A stretch of DNA of 64,000 nt from Lycorma delicatula (lineage: Eukaryota > Arthropoda > Insecta > Hemiptera > Fulgoridae), in NCBI RefSeq assembly GCF_047948215.1, contig NC_134464.1:3172001-3236000 (forward strand), read 5' to 3'. The notes beneath the pieces are model-generated. The model was given only the letters and a program-made list of their open reading frames with translations, did no database searches and was not told the origin of the DNA. The first letter of the stretch is position 1. Every line of letters starts with the position of its first letter. Made by a program: the position numbers and the translations under genes. Positions 1-13,300 of the stretch are shown here, in pieces.

Positions 1-2640
1 TTTCAAAAAAGTAGATGTAAATTAATTATTAATTAAAAGAGAAAAAGATAATTTAATTCGGGTATCGGCAGGTGCATTTTTAAAAATTAAATGGCTTTTA
101 TAACGGAGAATATCGAGTATTATCGAGAACGTTTTTAAATTGCTGCTGAAATTGAAGCGCGGTTAGCGAACAAGCATTACTAGTAATTCTACTACGTCGA
201 CTCGATAGGAATCTTCAGCTCCACTTATCTTGTTCTATTTCAGATCTCATACCGCTAATCGCTCTCGTCATTCTTTTTTCTTCTTCTTCTCTTAACTTTT
301 ACTCCCGAGATGTTTTAGTCGACGCAATTTCTTCACATAATTGAGGAAGGAATGAACACAGGTGGTTTTGTCGAGTAAAGTGGTAAAGTGAATAAAAGAG
401 TTCGGTGAAAATAAGTCGACCAAAGAAAAGAAAAGGAAATGACGTACAACAAAGAACTTAACGGCAATAGAGTAGAGTATATAAGTTGAAAGGTAGCGTA
501 GTTTTACATTCTGTTTACAAAAAAATTAAATTACATTAATATACGGTTAGTAGGTGATTATAAGTTAAAGAAGTGAACTAAATCTTTATTTTAAAAAAAA
601 TAATAATTTATGTAATTTGAACTGATTTTTTTTTGCGGTACGTACGGCTGTAATGATAAAATACCTTATGTTTTGTAATCTTTAATACGATTTGTTTCTG
701 AACCGATGTAACAAACTAAAACGCTTTTTCCTACAATTTTATTAAGCTTTAAATTAAGCCTTTCCTTATCGACAAAGTAAAAATAGATTTTACCTTTTAC
801 GATTTTTGTCATTTTTTACAAAAGAAATTCCTTTCGGGAGACAGGAGTGGGAGAAAGGTCTTCTACAGAAAAGCGTACTTTCATCGCAGTATTATTTGTA
901 TTTTAAAGTTTTATTTGTATTTCTTTTTTTCGACATTGCCACAAATGCGCATTGATTTACCAGCGGTACTTTTCCCCAAGAGTAATATTGTGTGTTCATT
1001 ATACGGTCAGGATCCGGTGGAGATATAAAATGCCTTCATTTAGAGAAATTTCGTGAGATGCGACGGTTCGTACGGTTTATTCGGTTCGGTGAATAATGGA
1101 ACGACATCTAACCTCTCTCCTCGCTTTCTGTAATAAGCTTGGTGCATTGTACGCTTATCGTTCTGTAAAGAATCAGTCCTTTTCGGTAATGTGTTTCTTT
1201 TATAGATTGGAAGCGACTTTTTTAAAACGCTTATAAAACTTGGTCGAACGGTACTTTAATTACGTCGGGTAAACGCAAATTAATAATAATAATATTATGA
1301 TATTTAACGAAATGAAATTTAAACTTATGTTCCGTCAAATGTACACACGACGTTTGTTTTAATTCGACATTTTGTATGGCTTTGTAATCAGAAAATCGGT
1401 TGCGATTATATAACATTTAATTTCATAAGAAATCTGTTTATTTTAAAATTGTAATCTTTTCCTAATGTAAAAACAAAAGCGGGAATAGAAATCGAGTTGG
1501 ACTTTCAGCATATCGTGCACGTTAGTGTTTGGGTGCGTTTATTAACGTTCGCGGATAAAATAAGGAAAAGTTACAAATATGTGTTACAGGAATATGTATT
1601 TACACAAAATAATATCATAAATGAAAGAAAAAAATTTCAAAATGCGAAGTTGATAACGTGCAGTTATACGTAGAAAGAGTTGAATATTGTTGAACGATAT
1701 TTAATCGACAACGCACTCTAAATTCAGTAATATTAAAAAAAAAAAAAACTTCACGCGAGAATTCTAAACGTTGCGTTGGAGAGGTTGAAATTAGCTTTTT
1801 AAATTCATGAATGTATTAGTTGGATTTTTTCATTAAGTTTTCCTTCTGTTGTCCGATTTGGTATGTTTCGGATAGTTACACCTTTATTTGTTATAAAAAA
1901 AAATCGTATATAACAGGCCGTAGAATGAAGACCGGATATGAAATTTTAAACGTATCTGTGATTTCAAATTAAATTCGTATTTATTTATTTATTTTTTAAT
2001 CTTTTTTGATTTATATCATCGGATCGGTTACAGAGTAAAATCTTTCGCTCAGATCGGATGGGAGCTTTAATTTGAAATTTCTAATAAAGAATTTATTTTA
2101 CATCTGCAAATCGTATGGGTTTTAATGTTTTGTCGCTTTATTATTCTTCTTTCTAAAAACAAACGGCTGGTTCAAACGAGCCGGTAATAATTTTTTTTAT
2201 TAACAATACATTCGCTAACATTTTACTCAGGGATACCGAAAAATTTACTTCAGTGTTTCGTGAACAAATCACTTTTAAAATATCATTTAAACCAGCCCTA
2301 GCCGAATGTAATAAATATTACCCGTAAAGCGTTCCGTTTACTCAGATGAGGCAGCAAAACTAATTCCGTTAAGCGAGAGATGGTCTTATAAAGAGCGATA
2401 CAGTTATTTTTTATTCTTGTATACTATTGTATTATGTCTCGATCGTTATTATATACTTCAAAAATGATTTTTAAAAAAAATTATTGCTTAACTATTTCAC
2501 GGCAGGAATAATGTTATTTTTTTTATTTATTTATTTTTACCTATTGATCGATAATAATATTGTACTTTATTATAATAATTGTAATAGGACGATTTTTAAA
2601 ATAATGTGACATTGTATTTTTATTGCACATAAAAATACAA
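1..2640. other. AT-rich stretch, no gene seen
   Basis: I see no recognisable exon, transposon protein or RNA gene here. The sequence is AT-rich with many short T and A runs (for example the A run near 1735). The only open frame above 60 codons, at 1231-1416 on the minus strand, has no family resemblance and the composition of chance translation. This may be intergenic or intronic DNA, or transposon remains too old to recognise. Confidence 0.6.
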
Positions 2641-2654
2641 TGTATTATTGCCGA

Positions 2655-2800
2655 TCTTTCTGGCAGAGCGATAGCGTTTCAACATTTATCCGAAGGTCCA
2701 GGGTTCGAATCCTAGTCAGGGTTGGCATTTTTCATACGCTACAGAATTTCCGTTCTCTACTTCCCACGTACAAGCTTCGGGCTGTGGTGAATTTATTTTA
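2655..2800 (+). mobile_element. tRNA-derived SINE fragment (second family)
   Basis: An RNA polymerase III A-box-like stretch (tggcagagcg, 2661-2670) is followed about 40 bases later by a near-perfect B box (ggttcgaatcc, 2702-2712). This spacing is typical of a tRNA-like SINE head. It then runs into non-tRNA sequence beginning ggcatttttcatacgct. The head differs from the SINE family found at 10, 27, 28, 42, 57 and 61 kb, so I call it a separate family. I found no clear target-site duplication and no poly(A) tail. It is not a functional tRNA gene, because no anticodon arm or acceptor stem can be paired. Confidence 0.55.
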
Positions 2801-2809
2801 TTTCTGGCA

Positions 2810-3950
2810 AAATAATTTACATGTTTAACACATTTTACAAAATTTGAAATTAGAAATTTGAAGTTATATCCAATAGGGGTTACGTTTTAATAATTTTTTA
2901 TTTAACGTTACTTTTAAGAATAGTTGACATAAAGGTAAAAGATAGAACACTTTAAATGTATATAAGGATTATTTCTGAAAATAATATTGCTAGATGAATA
3001 ATTAAATTAGACACGACGAGTACGGAAAGATATCATTTACGAAAAATGTTGCAGCCTGTTTATCACGAGCCAATCGATATTGTACTTACATAGTCAGATT
3101 CACGTAAAAGGTTCAGTTCACTAAACAATCGGTTAGTCAGCTCTGTTACGTTTAGCGTCAAAGACACATATCTTATCGTGTTTTCAGTTTTAGAACCTTT
3201 AGAACCGATCAATTGAATTAAATCGAACGAATTTTTGCGAACCACATTAGTTTAGTTTTGGAGCCGAATTTCACGATGTAAATGGTTTTAATGTGATTAC
3301 TTTTATTGGAAACGCGCGCGCGCACACAGTGAGAGAGAGAGAGAGAGATGTATATCATATAAAGTTTTTTTTCCTGCAACCAATTTTAAGAAATTACATT
3401 TGTTTTAAATATTCTTTTTTCAGTTTAATACTGGAAAAATATCCCCCTACTATTTTAGAATTTAAATCTGAGGGAACGGAAATGTGTCATCCGAGTACCG
3501 AAATACAGATACTAGATCAGCTATGCCCAACCCGGGACCCAGATGTTTATTTTGTGTGGCTCTTACAGATTTTATATAGATACCTTTTTTTAGCGCTTTA
3601 AAAAATCAAACAAAAATTATAATATATTTTATACGAGTAATTGAACATCGGCTACAACTGCTTAACAGCGTAGTACAGTTTTCTCTGCTGTTTTTTATAT
3701 TAAACTGTTTACAATATTCATAGGTGGTTCTTATAGTCTTAAATTATAAACTTATGACGCTAAAGATATACATTGTAAGTGTTTTTGTTTTTTTAAATAA
3801 TTAATAAAAATTATGTTGTAAACAGAATATAAATAAAGTTTAGTTAAATTTGGAGAATTTGATTAAAAAAACACCATTATAAAAAAGTATTATATTAAAA
3901 AATAAAAACTGATTTCATGGAAAATAATTTTTTTGTTTTTTTTTGTCTTC
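2810..3950. other. AT-rich stretch with one microsatellite, no gene seen
   Basis: Nothing coding is supported here. A compound microsatellite, (CG)n then CACACA then (GA)n, lies at 3313-3348. The open frames at 3063-3245 (minus) and 3293-3601 (plus) run through simple sequence and look like chance. Confidence 0.55.
3313..3348. repeat. compound (CG)n-(CA)n-(GA)n microsatellite
   Basis: Alternating CG repeats pass into CACACA and then about nine GA units. It is an ordinary dinucleotide repeat. Confidence 0.85.
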
Positions 3951-3959
3951 AGTAATTTG

Positions 3960-6900
3960 ACTGATTTGATGCAGCTCTCCTAGATTCCCTACCTAGTGCC
4001 AGTCGTTTCATTTCGGTATACCCCTCCTACTTCTTACATCCCTAACAATTTGTTTTACATTTTCCAAACGTTGCCCTCCTGCACAGTTTTTCCTATAGAC
4101 CTGTCCCTCCGACATCAAAGCGACTATTATAGGATGCCTTAAGAAGTGGCCTACAAGTCTGTCTTTTCTTTCAGCTATATTCCTCCAAATGCTTCCTTCT
4201 TCATCAATTTGCCGCAACACCTCTACATTTGTCGCTTTATCCACCGATCTCGTTTTTAAAATTCTCCTGTAGCACCGCATTTCAAAAGCTTCTAATCTTT
4301 TCTTCTTGTTACTTTGAACGTCCAAGTTTCACTAACATTTAAAGCTACGCTCGAAATATATGCTTTCAAAAATGTTTTCCTGACGTTTAAATTAATTTTT
4401 GATGTAAGCAAATTTGTTTCTAACTAAAAGCTCGTTTCGCCTGTGCTATTCGGTATTTTATATCGCTCCTGCTTCGTCCATCTTTAGTAATTCTTCTTCC
4501 CAAATAACAAAATTCTTTTACCTCCGTAATTTTCTCACTTCCTATTTTTATATTCAGCGGGCGATCTACCTTATTTCTACTACATTTCATTACTTTCGTT
4601 TTTCTTGTTTATTTTCATGCGGTAGTTCTTGTGTAAGACATCTTCCATGCCGTTCATTGTTTCTTCTAAATCCTTTTTACTCTCGGCTAGAATTACTACA
4701 TCATCAGCAAAACCTACTATTTTTATCTTTTCACCTTGCACTGATACTCCGGATCTGAATTGTTCATTAACATCATTAACTGCTAGTTCTACGTAAAGAT
4801 TAAAAAGTAACGGGAACAGGGAACACTCTTGTTGGACTCCCTTTTTTATTACTTGCTTCTTTCTTATGTTCTTCGATTATTACTGTTGCATTTTGGTTCC
4901 TGCAAATGTTAGCGATTATTCTTCTATCTCTATACTTGAACCCTAAATTTTTTAAAACGCTGAACATTTTATTCCAGTTTACGTTATCAAATACCTTTTC
5001 AGTGTCTATAAATGCCATGTACGTCGGTTTGTTTTCTTTTAATCTTCCTTCTACTATTAATTTCAGCGATAAAATTGGTTCCCTTGTCCCTATACTATTC
5101 CTGAAACCAAATCGGTCTTCTCCTAACTCTTCTTCCACTCTCCTCTAGATTCTTCTGTACAAAATTCTAGTTAATATTTTTGATGCGTGGCTAGTTAAGC
5201 TAATTGTTCTGTATTCTTCACATTTATCTGCTGCTGCTGTCTTTGGTATCATGAATATAACACTCTATTGAAGTCTGACTGAACTTCCCTTTTTTCGTAA
5301 TTATTACACACCAGTTTGTGCAATGTTTGTATCGCTTCCTCATATGTAAAGAATATATACTTACATATGTATAGAAAAATACTTAGCGCATATTTGCAAT
5401 TATTAGAAGAGGCAATATCTGTTGCTTTTAGAATTGTATTTTCTGCTGTGCCCTTGTTTGGGCGAGACAAATGCAGTTAATCTATCGATAAACGTCTTGA
5501 AGTTAATGTTTCATTGATTCAGAGATGTAGAATTATCAAAGATTTCTCCTGATATTGGCAAGAGCATAAGACTGCCAGAAGAGTTCACTAGGGGATCCTT
5601 GTTACATATGAATAGTTTTATATTACCTCGTTTACCACAATTTGAGAAAAATCCTCAAAGAGCTGTTTGTTACAAACCATAATCGAGGCACAGACTCGTA
5701 GAAAACGGAAAGGTATCTCCCCGTGACACCATCATATTCGGAACCTTGTTCCTACCAAGACTGCCGGTTACTTGTCAGACTTCCTCTTCAGTAATCTCAG
5801 AAGATCGTTCAGATATTTCATAGACGATAGTTTCCTTTCAAATTTGGCTGATGATACGAGTATTATCATTCGCCTCTCTATCGACGTGAAGTTTGGTGGT
5901 GAGTTGCATTATCGGGTTGAGAGAGCGGTCTGAAGAATGCTTTCTTCTGGTAACTTAACAATATTTATACTACATCCGACGAATCTTTGTTTCCTTGTTC
6001 TTTAACTTTTTTTGTTTTAAAAAAAAAGTCAGGAATCTTTTAGAACCACTAATCTTTCTAAAATATTCGATTCTATGCCTGCGATATTGGGAATTTACGG
6101 TTGGGATCACGCTTGCGTTTAGCGCTCCGCCTAAGCTGACATTGTCTGCTTCATCGCAGCCGTTTACCTAGTTCACCAAACAGTAACACTCTATCGACCA
6201 GTACTGTGCATCGCGCAGTATTTCTGCAGGTATCTCGTCTCTCCCGAGCCTTTCTGCTATTCAAATCCTTTAACGCTCTATTCAATTTGATCTCAGTATT
6301 GTATCTCCCTTTTCATCCTCTTCGACTTCCTCTATAACACCAGTTTCTTATTTATTTCCCCCGTATGACTCTTCAATGTATTCCATCCTCCTATCGACCT
6401 TTTCTTTCGTTTTATAAATCGTACCATCTTTATTTAACATATTATTAGGTTTTAACTTACCACAAAATTCTCCTTAACTTTCCTGTACGCTTCGTCTATT
6501 TTATCATTGATCATTTCTCTTTCCACTTCTGAACGCTTTCTTTAATCCACTCTTTTTCACTAATTTGCACTTCCTGTTTATAGTATTTCTGATTGTCGGT
6601 AGTTCCTTTTACTTTCTTCATCGCTAGCATTCTTACTCTCTCTACTTTCATCCGTCAGCTGCAATATATCCTCTGATAACAAAGGTTTTCTACCGATTCT
6701 CTTTGTTTCGCCGGAGTTCGCTTCTGCCGATTTAAGAATTTTATTTTTAACATTATCCCATTCTTCTTCTATATTTTCTACCTTATCGTTTTTACTCAGA
6801 CCTCTTGTGATATTCTCCTAAAAAATCTTTACCTCCTCTTCCTCAAGCTTCTCTAAATTCCACCGATTCGTCCGACATCTTTTCTTCAGGTTTTTAAACC

Positions 6901-7690
6901 CCAATCTACATTTCATTATCACTAAATTACGGTCGCTATCGATGTCTGCTTCCGGTTATGATTTGCAGTCGACGAGTTGATTTCTAAATCTTTTCTTAAC
7001 TACGATGTAATCTATCTGATACCTTGCAGTATCACCAGGCTTTTTGCATGTGTATTATCTTCTATTATGATTTTTAAGCCGGTTTTTGGCAGTTACTAAT
7101 TACACTTCGTGCAAAACTCAATAAGTCGATCCCGTCTTTTGTTCCTTTTGCCCGGCCCGTATTCACCCACAATATTTTCTTCCTTGTCTTTTCCGATGCT
7201 TGCATTCCAATCTCTCCAAGTATTATTAAATTTACATCCCCTTTTACGCGTTTAATTGCTTTATACACATTCTACCTCGTCATCATGGACACTTGTAGGG
7301 ATATAAACGTTAACGATCGTTGTCGGCTTAGGTTTTCGTTTTATTCTTATTACATTGATTCTATCTCTAAGCTTTTTGCGATACTCTAGTCTGTTGTACA
7401 TTACGAAACCTAAACCTGCCTTCCCTTTATTTAACACCGAGTTAATTATTCTAAATCGCCTGACCAAAAGTCGTTTCCTCTTCCCACCGAATCTCTCTTA
7501 TTCCTACTACATCTACATTTAAACTATCCGTTTCCTTCTTTAAATTTTTTAAGCTGTTGATTTTTATAATTTGGTAATCCCTTCCTTAGCAGTTCCCACC
7601 CGGAGATCCGAATGAAGGACTAGTTTCCCTTTGGAATATTTTACCAAGGAAGGCGCCTTTATCTTTGTTACATGAAAATGCAGATAGCTA
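3960..7690 (-). mobile_element. Degenerate endonuclease/RT LINE, nearly full ORF2, minus strand
   Basis: Read on the minus strand from high to low coordinates, this is the pol ORF of a non-LTR retrotransposon. It begins with an APE-type endonuclease near 7605-7070. Residues visible there include VDVVGIREIRWE (the catalytic Glu motif), NKGKAGLGFVMYN, TTIVNVYIP and LIILGEIGMQAS (normally LxxGDxN, so the Asp/Asn are damaged). A linker near 6430-6180 contains GTIYKTKEKVDRRMEYIEES. The RT domain follows: EEAIQTLHKLVCN and MIPKTAAADKCEEYRT near 5330-5200, EDRFGFRNSIGTREPIL and FIDTEKVFDNVNW (motif A) in 5138-4990, and a GFADDVVIL catalytic box (YxDD equivalent) near 4715-4690. The C-terminal tail is RLEAFEMRCYRRILKTRS in 4325-4008. 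Stops and frameshifts break it throughout, and roughly 5345-6060 looks like an insertion. The clade is uncertain (RTE/CR1-like tail). It is dead. Confidence 0.85.
5345..6060 (+). mobile_element. Foreign insert inside the LINE, possible RT fragment of another retroelement
   Basis: The host LINE's coding similarity stops near 5345 and resumes near 6100 with its RKxxGxDEIPAE-type linker, so about 0.7 kb is extra. On the plus strand a degraded reading near 5830-5990 gives LADDTSIIIRLSID, which resembles the A/Y-x-DD RT catalytic box and its following residues. About 100 bases upstream, KGIS followed by a broken TIIFGTLFL resembles the GVPQGSILGPLLF segment. Both lie in one orientation and the expected order. 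The copy is too damaged to classify, and the boundaries are approximate. Confidence 0.35.
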
Positions 7691-7729
7691 TATTTTCTTG
7701 AATAAAAAACAGCCGTAGTTTTCCTTCGC

Positions 7730-8400
7730 TTTCAGCCGCGTAGTAATAAGAAGATCGAGTGATGTTGATATGGCCGTTTATGTCTTGCTGATCTACGCCA
7801 TTAATAACTACTGAAATAAGTCGCCGTCATCTTTTAGGTCCTCTGTTTCAGATGCAGAAGCGTAAGTGTAGACGAAATGAACTAGAAGTGTCCTCAAGTT
7901 ATTTCAGTTATCGGACCCCTTCCCTGCGTGACCCGGCTCGGGGGTTCGTAAGACCTTAACTAAAGGATGTCCTCAGGGCAGTGTCTGAGTCCTCTTCTTT
8001 GGATCGTAGAATTCGATTCGATGCTGCGTTTAAGGTTGCGTGCGGTTGTCATGTCGCGTATGCCGACGACGCGCTGCTACTGATCGAAGGGGATTCGCGT
8101 AACGAGCTAGAGTTCTGAGCTGCTCGTGCTTGTGAGACACTCCGACAGTGGAGTCTCCAACATAAGATGATTTTCAGCCCAGAGTAAACCACAATAGTGT
8201 TGCTCAAGGGCCGATCGGCCGCTACCCGACGAATCCGGTTCCGGATGGCTGTTCTCCCCGTTCGGTACGTTACGATTCAAAAATACCTGGATTTTATCCT
8301 TTATGAGAATCAGGTAAATTTTGGTCGCGTTACGTTTAAACAAATCTGCTTTTAATATCCCGTACGTGCTTCTGCAGTCGTTCATTTTTTCAGAGCTGTA
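7730..8400 (+). mobile_element. R1-like LINE RT fragment (copy 1)
   Basis: With frameshifts, the plus strand reads as the palm of an R1-clade-like reverse transcriptase. It starts with LLGPLFQMQKRKCRRNELEV (about 7820-7890). Then comes RKTLTKGCPQGSV (7950-7990), shifting to LSPLLWIVEFDSMLR. Then comes VAYADDALLLIEGDSRNELE (8050-8115), with the catalytic YADD, followed by LRQWSLQHKMIFSPEKTT. GCPQGSVLSPLLW is the usual motif B region of R1/I-type elements. At least two frameshifts and several stops make it a pseudogene. The same subfamily recurs at 38.1-39.0 kb in the same orientation, with closely matching residues. Its 5' end directly adjoins the 5' end of the minus-strand LINE. Confidence 0.8.
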
Positions 8401-9090
8401 TTTCTTTAGCGTGTTGCAGACGGCTTATATGTGTCGTGTAAAGTAGGTGATAGCTTCATTTTACTTCGTATATCGCCGTCCGATAAAACCTCTTATTTTT
8501 CGATCTTTAAATCCTGCGGCCGAATAGATTTCTATTTAACGTGCAGGGTCTTTTCCTCTTTTCTGAGCTTTGTTGTCGTTAACGGTCGTTTCAATAAATA
8601 AATTAATTTTTTTACGGAAAATTAAAAACGTAAATAAAAATAATCCGTTAAAGATACGTTTTTGTTGTTTTGAATGTACTTGTAATTAATATGTTTTAAG
8701 AACATTTAGTAACTTATAATTATAAATTATAATGAAATAATTTATCGTTATAAAGACTTGACGTTTGCGATACTTGTAGACGAAGCAGTAAAACCGGCTC
8801 CGATGCAGAAGGGCGTAAGATGAAGATGTAATCTTCTCTCCTGTCGCCTTTCGGCTTTTATCTAAAAGAAGAAATATAGGACTCGAAGTGAAAATTATAG
8901 AGTAATCTATCGTAGTGCAAAGAGAATATCGAGGTTCACAGATCGATTATTAACTGAAAATGAGTCTGAAGAGAAGTTCAATTTGAAATAAAAACGAATG
9001 AAACGAAACGAAAGGAAGATATTGAGAAATGAAAAATTAAAATAGGTGAGTTTAGTATACCGGTAATCGCATGCGATTATTTTTCACGAT
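8400..9090. other. Non-coding stretch, nothing recognised
   Basis: AT-rich sequence with no transposon protein similarity visible. It separates the R1-like fragment from the next LINE tail. Confidence 0.5.
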
Positions 9091-9099
9091 AAAATTGCA

Positions 9100-9312
9100 G
9101 CTGCGAACGAAGTAAGGCAGACCGGCATATCGAGCAAAATATAAGTCAGGGGATGTCAAACATAGGTCGAAAATCTAGGAAGAAATTCTTAAACGTATTT
9201 GTGCGAAGCGAAGTGATTTACGGCTGTAAATCACGGATGAAGGAAAAGGAGGAAGAATGTAATGGAAGCCTTCGATACGCGATCTTACAGGAAGGAGTTG
9301 AAAATTAAGGGG
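9100..9312 (+). mobile_element. LINE 3'-end fragment
   Basis: The plus strand reads RKKFLNVFVRSEVIYGCKS then MKEKEEE (9170-9260). After a frameshift the expected RxEAFEMxCYRRxLKI segment appears as remnants (EAFDTRSYRKELKIKG). This is the conserved region just downstream of the RT in the same kind of LINE as 3960-7690. Only about 70 codons survive and there is no start or catalytic site. It is an old truncated copy. Confidence 0.6.
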
Positions 9313-9319
9313 AGATCTT

Positions 9320-10028
9320 CTGCAGTCGTCACCCCCGTTCCTGAAAAAAAAACCTTACGTTAATACCTACCTCAGGCGTAATAAATTGTACGCGTTGTTT
9401 TTCGGCGGCCGGAAAGTGTGGATGTTTTCCAGTACCAGTTCGTCTTGACGGCAGAGGTACCGGTCTACGAGGTCTCTCGCGTTCCACGTTCGCGATTATA
9501 TCTGCGTATTTGTTTTTCCGCGCACAGATAAAGGAGGTTATTCTGTCGACAGGTAATTCGAAGCCCTCGATGCCTTCGTTTTCGAGAGATAAGCGGTAAA
9601 AGTTGCAAAAAAAGAAAAATCGTGTTAGTAGTAAAACGAAGTCCATCTTGGAATTAACTTAAAACATCTGCCGGTGAATGTTTACTGCAATTTTTTTTAT
9701 TATTTTGCTACGCTTAGACTATCTGCGACGATTTATTTTTTTCAAAAAAAATTTAGTTGTTATTTCATTAGGGTCAGCGATGGAAAAAAACTAGCCTGTA
9801 TGTAGAAAACTGTGTCGCTCTTGTTATTAAGGTTAATAATATTTTAGGTATGGTGTAGGTGAAGTTTTAAAAATTAAAATTATTTCTGCTCGAATTACTA
9901 TTAAGAGTTTTCTTAAAAATATACACTCGCGGGTTTTATAGTATTGTTAACTACTTCATTTTGTTTACGATTATTTTATTTAATATTTCTCCTAGATTTT
10001 TCAGCGTGGAAAACTGATTTTTTTTTTT
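9320..10028. other. Non-coding stretch, nothing recognised
   Basis: The minus-strand open frame at 9329-9646 (105 codons) has no family resemblance and no upstream promoter or splice context that I can defend. I treat it as chance. Confidence 0.45.
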
Positions 10029-10039
10029 AATATTTCGAA

Positions 10040-10353
10040 CAGCTCTACGGGCCGGTCTGGTGGTTAATTCGTCGCACATCAGTTGTCTAACAGTTGATGT
10101 TAGAAGTCGAAGGTTCTGAAATTTAAATCCTAGTAAATGTTATTCGTTTTTAAACGGATTTGAATACTAAACAGCGGATACCGGTGTACTTTGTCGGTCG
10201 GACTTCAATAACCACAAGTCTCAGGAACGGTCGACCTGAGTTTTTACCTTACACGTCACACATATCATCGTCACCTCGGCCAGCCGTGGGGGGGAGGGGT
10301 TGCTTATTTTTCACTAGCTGAACAAATTGCAACGTACAGATTAGGGGGAAAAA
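10040..10353 (+). mobile_element. tRNA-derived SINE (family S1), with target-site duplications
   Basis: The head ggccggtctggtggttaa gives the A box, and aatttaaatcctagta is a decayed B box about 75 bases on. The body carries the family signature (cggatttgaatacta, ggataccggtgtact, caggaacggtcgacctgag). The 3' end is A-rich after gggggaaaaa. The 11-bp direct repeat aatatttcgaa flanks it (10029-10039 and 10354-10364) and is the target duplication expected of LINE-driven insertion. The 3' third has diverged, with a G-run at 10289-10299. Confidence 0.8.
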
Positions 10354-10364
10354 AATATTTCGAA

Positions 10365-13300
10365 TGAATTTATTTTTTCGGGGAAAGAATGACAGCAAGA
10401 ATACCTTGATTCACCCTTAAATCTTACTTTTTATCTTTTTAAAAACTACTTTTATCTTGATCTATAAAAATAAAACTATTTACTAAAATGTGATTTTATT
10501 ATCGATGCGTTTTGTTTACATTATTATTCCTCTTTGAAGGTTTGACGGAAACGTTAGTTAAAATAGGTTTTTTCTTTCGTTTGACCTTTCATTTTACCCT
10601 GGATTTCATTTGGAAAAATCTGTTGTTGGCAGACGTAAAGGATTTTCTTTTGACCGATCTATATTTTTATTTTTAAATAAGATTTCCCGACGTAATTTAA
10701 GTCGTTTTATTTTTATAAGATATAAAACGAGTTGAAATATTAAAAGAGCTTTACGAAAGTTCTTTTCTATAAACCTTTTACAGATGTATGCAAGCTGCAG
10801 AATTTTTACGCATACGTTGTAAATTTATGCACTGAAAAGTTTGTAAGCGGTGTTTTTTTTGTGCGAATGTTTCTCATAGCCGCCTAATTTCAGAATATGA
10901 TTCCGGTGACTGTTTGAAATCTAATATGATCGTTAGTACAGTTACGGGTAGAAATACTATAATGTTAAACTCCGAGTAGTAAAAATGTTATATGTACCGG
11001 TCGATTTTTATGTTTTTTCTCTAAACATCTCGGGAAAATGTTTAAAATTCTATACTTGTAATTTTGGAAGTTTGATCCTCGTGTTTAAGGATATGATATT
11101 TCACGGTGCTTTTTACGTATATATATAAGAAGAAAAAGACGATGATGTGATTTAACGATAGTTTACACCGATAATGTTTTTTCGTCTTTAACCGATATTT
11201 GACGCGTTACAAGTACGTCATTAGTTGCCCCTCCCTTTTTTTCTTTCTCGTCATCCTTTTTCGTCTTACGGTGCGATGTACCGCTCATATTTGTACGTTA
11301 CTTTCTTCTTTACCCTCTGTCTCGCTCCTTCTTCGTCCTTTCCTAACTATTTTACCCCCTTCGACTTTGAGAATGTCTCTTAATCCCTATTGACCTCTTT
11401 TCTAAAGAGGTATCAAAGTATCGAACGACTTTTTTCGATTAATTTTTTATCGTCTGTTATCTGGAAAAAAAACGAGTGTAATCTTTAATATTTTTTGAGA
11501 GGTCGATCGTCAAGTAACGTACGTACGTAGTGTAATATATAAAAAGATCTAACGCCCTCTTTTTCTTTTACGTGAAATATACCGCTTCGTTTACTGTCTG
11601 TGACAGTGGATTTATAACGCACGTTTTTGTGTGTGCGTACGTGTATATAAAATTGCGCGAGCGTGTACATCTGTAAATTCATAAATTCTTTTTATTCGTA
11701 TTTTCATGCGGAAAACTTGTTTATAGATTTAAATAATTTTTACTTTTTACGTCGCGACTATGTCAGGCCGATTTATTTTCGTTTAATAAATGCCCCTCTT
11801 TACGTCTTTTCCTGGAAGTCCGTTTAAAGCGACGAGTTTATTTAATTTGGTAACCTGAAGTCCAGTTATACGTTTAAATACCGGTTACGATTTTAATTCT
11901 CTTAACCGATGTATTGCAGCCGTTCGGGTTCAATTAATGAAATCGTCTGCCTTACTCTGTATAAAAACATCTGTCGATCGGGTTAATTTGTACGTTTTTG
12001 CGAGTGAAATTCAGCATACGTTAAAACAATAATATCTAAAAAAAATTTGGTCTTTAGTTATACCATAATTTTTTCTGTAAAATATTAGATTATCGTTAAT
12101 AATTATAACCGATGCAAAGATGCGCGTTAATTTGTCGCCTTACATTGTCCGTCCCGGTCTTTTAATTCGCGTAAAGCACGCATCGGGTAATAATGTTTAT
12201 TGTAATACACCCTTACGGTGATAAGCGAAGGCGAATGTCGCTTTCGTAGCGAAGAAAACGTTTTCCTCTCTGTTCGGGTCGAACGAATCGGGGTTTTTCT
12301 ATGTTTAGGTTATAGATCTCTGCGTATAATCTGCGACGACCGTTCGCAAAAATTTTGTTTTCTTTATTTTGCCGTCTTTGTTATTCAAAAATTAATTTTT
12401 CTGATTTTCACGCGAATGTTTTATCGTATATTATTGTACGTAATTGAAAATTTAGACCGGAGTTTTATTACGGTGTTGTAAAATAAATGGAAATTTTAAT
12501 TATTATTTTGAAAAGTATTTACGTTAGAAAAATTTACTTCCGATTAAATATCGTACGAGTTTTTAATTTTTTTTTTATAATTTACTTTGTCCGTACGAGT
12601 ATATCTGGATAGCTTGTAAAATATCGTTTTTTGAAACAGATTAAAGTGATATAGAGAGGAAGTAATCGGCTAGAATAAAAATGAAATAAGGTTTATTCCC
12701 GATATAAAATAGATTAATCTTAATATGTTTGTTTATCGATTACAAAATAACTATTAAAATTTCAATTTTTAATTTTGTTTTTATTAACGCGCGACATTAT
12801 GTATTCTCGAAATGTTTTAACAAGTAAAATGTGTTGTATTATTTCTCTCTGCTTATTCTTTTGTTTCTTTATTTGTGTCGAGGTTATATTATATTATTTG
12901 TAAATATAAAATAAATAATTATTATTATACACGGATTTCTTTATCTATCCCGATTAAAGAATGCTCCAGTTGTTATTTCTTTATTTTTTTTTAAATAAAT
13001 TAACCGCCGTAATTGTTGGGATTGAATTGTGAAAATTCCCTGGAAAGTAATTTATCGAAAATAAAAACGCGTTAAAGTATAAATAAATCGGCTGTTTTTT
13101 GTCGAACAATACTTTTTTCGGTTTTTCCCTTTTAGTTTGATGTTGGAAAATTAACGATTTAAATATATTTTTCTTTTAATTTTTTTAGCAGAAATGAAAT
13201 TTTGATTTTCAACATTTACCTTATAAAATATTTCGAGTTTTTTAATTTTTCTTTGAATTTAACTACTACTACGCCTCGGTCGATTTTCATACGTGAAATC

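Noticed and set aside
2661..2712. tRNA gene
   Set aside because: A and B boxes are present but no acceptor or anticodon stem can be paired. It reads as a SINE head.
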